DNA of 16,487 bases from Planctomycetaceae bacterium (lineage in GTDB: Bacteria; Planctomycetota; Planctomycetia; Pirellulales; Thermoguttaceae). Position numbers and translations under genes: made by a program. The notes under the pieces were generated by a model. That model was not told where the DNA came from and made no database searches. It was given only the letters and a program-made list of their open reading frames with translations. The DNA is taken from contig JAIRPZ010000134.1 in assembly GCA_031256755.1 (NCBI GenBank), positions 1 to 16,487 of the forward strand, given 5' to 3'. This document shows, piece by piece, positions 14,520 through 16,487 of the stretch (its first letter is position 1; every line of letters begins with the position of its first letter).

Positions 14520-15821
14520 ATGCCGTCAAAACTTACCCGCCGTCATTTCGTTGTCAAAAGCACCGCCGCCGTTGCTGCCGGTTCACTGGCCGCCGCTCTG
14601 CCTGTCCATGCCGCCGGTTCGGACATTATCAAAGTCGGACTTATCGGCTGCGGCGGACGCGGTCTCGGTGCCGTCAATCAGGCACTCGCCACCGGTAAGG
14701 ATGTCAAACTCGTTGCTGTCGGCGATTATTTCCGGTCGCGGGCCGCAAGCGGTGCCGCCGCTTTGAAAAAACAATTCCCCGAACAAGTTGACGTTGCCGA
14801 AGACCGCATCTTTGACGGATTCCGAAACAACGAAGGCGTAACCGCCGCCGGTGCCGACGTTATCCTTATCGCCTGCGCCGCAAAATTTCACCCGTCTTAC
14901 ACGCTGCACGCCCTCAAAGCCGGCAAGCACGTCTTCTGTGAAAAGCCCAATGCCATTGACGCACTCGGCATCAGCGTCCTTGACGAAGCCGTGAAACTAT
15001 CGCAGGAAAAAAATCTTTCGTTCCTTTGCGGTTTGCACAGCCGGTTCTGTCCGCAGTATCAGGCATTGATAGAACAGATTCACAACGGAGGCATCGGCGA
15101 CATTAAAATGCTGCAAAGCACGTTCCTGCGGTCGCCTTACGGAGTGCGCAGCGGTGTTCCGGTCGGTTCGTCCGAACTGGATTATCAAATCTGGAGTCAG
15201 TACATGTTCAACTGGATTTCCGGCGATGATTTCACGCAGTCGCTTGTACACAACGTTGACCGCATGCTTTGGGTGTTAAAAGGCGAAATGCCGACTCACG
15301 CTTTCGGGATGGGGGGCAGGGCATCGATGACAGAACGGAAATACGGCAACGTGTTCGACCATCATGCGGCTGTGTTTATTTATCCGCAGGACAAACGGCG
15401 GTATTATGCTTTCTGCCGGACGGAAAACGGCTGTTACAATAATTCTGATGATTTGGTCATCGGCACGAAAGGCACGGCGTATCTGAATGCGGCGAAAATC
15501 ACCGGCGAAACGAATTGGCAGTATAAAGGACAGAAGGCGGGCGGGCATGCAGAAGAACAGCAAACGCTCTTTGCCGGTATCCGCAGCGGCAAACGGATTC
15601 ATTCGGACGACTATGCGGTCATGAGTACGACGCTGGCGGTGCTGGGGCAAATCGCTTCTTATACCGGTCAAATGATTTCGCGGGAGGAAATGGTGCGGAG
15701 CAAGTTTGCGTTTAAGCCGCTGCCGGAAGAGTGCCAAGCGGACATGACACCGCCGGTACTGCCTGACGAAAAGAGCGGTTCCTATCCTGTCGCGATTCCC
15801 GGACAAACAAAGTTCTGGTAG
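14520..15821 (+). CDS. Tat-exported Gfo/Idh/MocA family oxidoreductase
   Basis: This 433-aa NAD(P)-dependent sugar-type oxidoreductase carries a Tat signal, T-R-R-H-F-V (residues 6-11), with an Ala-rich hydrophobic stretch and cleavage near HAAG (30-33). The Rossmann motif GLIGCGGRG spans 40-48. The family signature CEKPNA (140-145) contains the catalytic Lys142, and a second-domain motif DDFTQSLVHNVD lies at 236-247. The ribosome site AAGGA is at 14507-14511. It is the second gene of an operon with the secreted ThuA-like protein, so both probably act outside the cytoplasm. Zymomonas glucose-fructose oxidoreductase is the precedent for Tat export with tightly bound cofactor. The gene ends 13 bases from the convergent neighbour. 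The substrate is unknown. Confidence 0.92.
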   Translation: MPSKLTRRHFVVKSTAAVAAGSLAAALPVHAAGSDIIKVGLIGCGGRGLGAVNQALATGKDVKLVAVGDYFRSRAASGAAALKKQFPEQVDVAEDRIFDGFRNNEGVTAAGADVILIACAAKFHPSYTLHALKAGKHVFCEKPNAIDALGISVLDEAVKLSQEKNLSFLCGLHSRFCPQYQALIEQIHNGGIGDIKMLQSTFLRSPYGVRSGVPVGSSELDYQIWSQYMFNWISGDDFTQSLVHNVDRMLWVLKGEMPTHAFGMGGRASMTERKYGNVFDHHAAVFIYPQDKRRYYAFCRTENGCYNNSDDLVIGTKGTAYLNAAKITGETNWQYKGQKAGGHAEEQQTLFAGIRSGKRIHSDDYAVMSTTLAVLGQIASYTGQMISREEMVRSKFAFKPLPEECQADMTPPVLPDEKSGSYPVAIPGQTKFW

Positions 15822-15834
15822 GAAAATGAGCGGT

Positions 15835-16487
15835 TTATTTCTTTTTCCGTTTTTCCTTTTTCACTTCGGCGAACATTTTGAGAAAATCTTCGAAAGGAAC
15901 GCCGTCATTCCACAACCAGCCGCTCTGATGATCGCCTCGAAGCACCTTAAAAACTGGCTCACGGTATCGAGCAGTGCCTGTTCGTACCCATACAGTCGTT
16001 GTGTTGCCATGTTTTTCAATAACAGGCGGCTGATAGAGACGGGTCTCGCCTCGCAAACATGCGGCATAAATGTCACAAGGGACCGGAAGGGTTAGACAGG
16101 GAGATGCCGGGGCTGCCTTTACGCTGCCGTCCCTGCTGGCAACGGATCGAACATCCAACGTTAAATCAGCAATGAAAAGTTTATCGCCAATTTCTACTAA
16201 ATTCGCCGCATGCCCGTGCGTTTTTTTATCTGCTTTATCCGCAATATCCAGTAGCCAATTATTGAGTCCGATTTTATCATATTCTTCGCTTAATCGGCAG
16301 GCAAAATGGTCGCACACTCCTCTTCCTGTTTGTTTTGTAAAATTGCTTTTATCCTGTTTTTCGGACACTGCGGATATATTTCCGTTTTTTATTTGTTTGT
16401 TTATGACCATGATTTGATTTGCAAATCCTGCATCCAAATCGTATATGAGTGTACGTGCCAGCATTGTATGAACATTCATGCATCGAT
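15835..16487 (-). CDS. Transglutaminase-like Cys-His-Asp protein (5' end probably beyond window)
   Basis: The frame ends at TAA 15837-15835 and stays open to the right edge. An ATG at 16479 is the first visible start (214 aa), but only 8 bases lie upstream, so the true start cannot be judged. Counting from that ATG, a plausible transglutaminase-type triad is C56 in GRGVCDHFA, H90 in HGHAANLVEIGD and D105 in LFIADLTLD; the spacing and the strand-like context after the His fit that fold. The C-terminus is highly basic (KKEKRKKK). No signal peptide or membrane segment is visible. The region looks richer in A+T than its neighbours, a possible sign of transfer. Protease, deamidase and structural roles are all possible; I do not recognise the exact family. 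Confidence 0.6.
   Translation of the reverse strand, partial: RCMNVHTMLARTLIYDLDAGFANQIMVINKQIKNGNISAVSEKQDKSNFTKQTGRGVCDHFACRLSEEYDKIGLNNWLLDIADKADKKTHGHAANLVEIGDKLFIADLTLDVRSVASRDGSVKAAPASPCLTLPVPCDIYAACLRGETRLYQPPVIEKHGNTTTVWVRTGTARYREPVFKVLRGDHQSGWLWNDGVPFEDFLKMFAEVKKEKRKKK

Overview
The window looks like a chromosomal piece of a planctomycete (Planctomycetota). Four things suggest this. The left-edge protein combines a von Willebrand A domain, a secretin-N-terminus-like segment ending in 'TYIIKDEMLQITT...KVYP', a Gly/Tyr/Met-rich linker and a C-terminal beta domain, a style I associate with that phylum. There is a remnant of an SHD1-type domain. There is a Tat-exported Gfo/Idh/MocA oxidoreductase next to an exported ThuA-like protein. 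Several genes lack a clear Shine-Dalgarno sequence. Base composition is moderate, and no tRNA, rRNA or CRISPR array was seen. The assignment is inference from protein style, not a database match.

Layout. Bases 1-3899 (minus) hold the 5' 1299 codons of a very large exported VWA-domain protein that runs off the left edge. Bases 3900-4338 hold its promoter and one copy of a double-hairpin intergenic repeat. aroB (4339-5448, minus) and ppdK (5698-8421, minus) follow, separated by a second copy of that repeat. ppdK has the best sigma70-type promoter in the window. Transcription then diverges: 8567-9397 (plus) encodes an orphan C-terminal domain of a U32-family peptidase without its catalytic half. 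Bases 9433-9632 (minus) carry a short SHD1-like gene remnant whose frame is broken by a 13-bp triplication. Bases 9733-11676 (plus) encode an oligoendopeptidase F with a Tat signal.

Next is a minus-strand pair, bacterioferritin and 5-formyltetrahydrofolate cyclo-ligase (12914-11842), joined by a GTGA stop/start overlap. The 741-base stretch from 12915 to 13655 has no intact gene. It holds the C-terminal remnant of a DDE transposase (HWxxEN type), a long inverted repeat, and the promoter of the next operon. That operon (13656-15821, plus) encodes a secreted ThuA-like protein and a Tat-exported Gfo/Idh/MocA oxidoreductase, a pairing that suggests sugar or keto-glycoside chemistry outside the cytoplasm. 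At the right edge, converging on it, is the 3' part of a transglutaminase-like Cys-His-Asp protein.

How the genes relate. AroB (shikimate pathway), PPDK (pyruvate/PEP interconversion, which also supplies PEP for the shikimate pathway) and the folate/iron pair are housekeeping. The exported proteins (VWA giant, PepF, ThuA, Gfo/Idh) point to an active envelope or periplasm. I found no clear defence system or prophage. The best candidates for something new are the frame-breaking 13-bp repeat, the orphan U32 C-terminal domain, the duplicated double-hairpin element, the VWA/STN-like giant, and the bacterioferritin-folate gene coupling.
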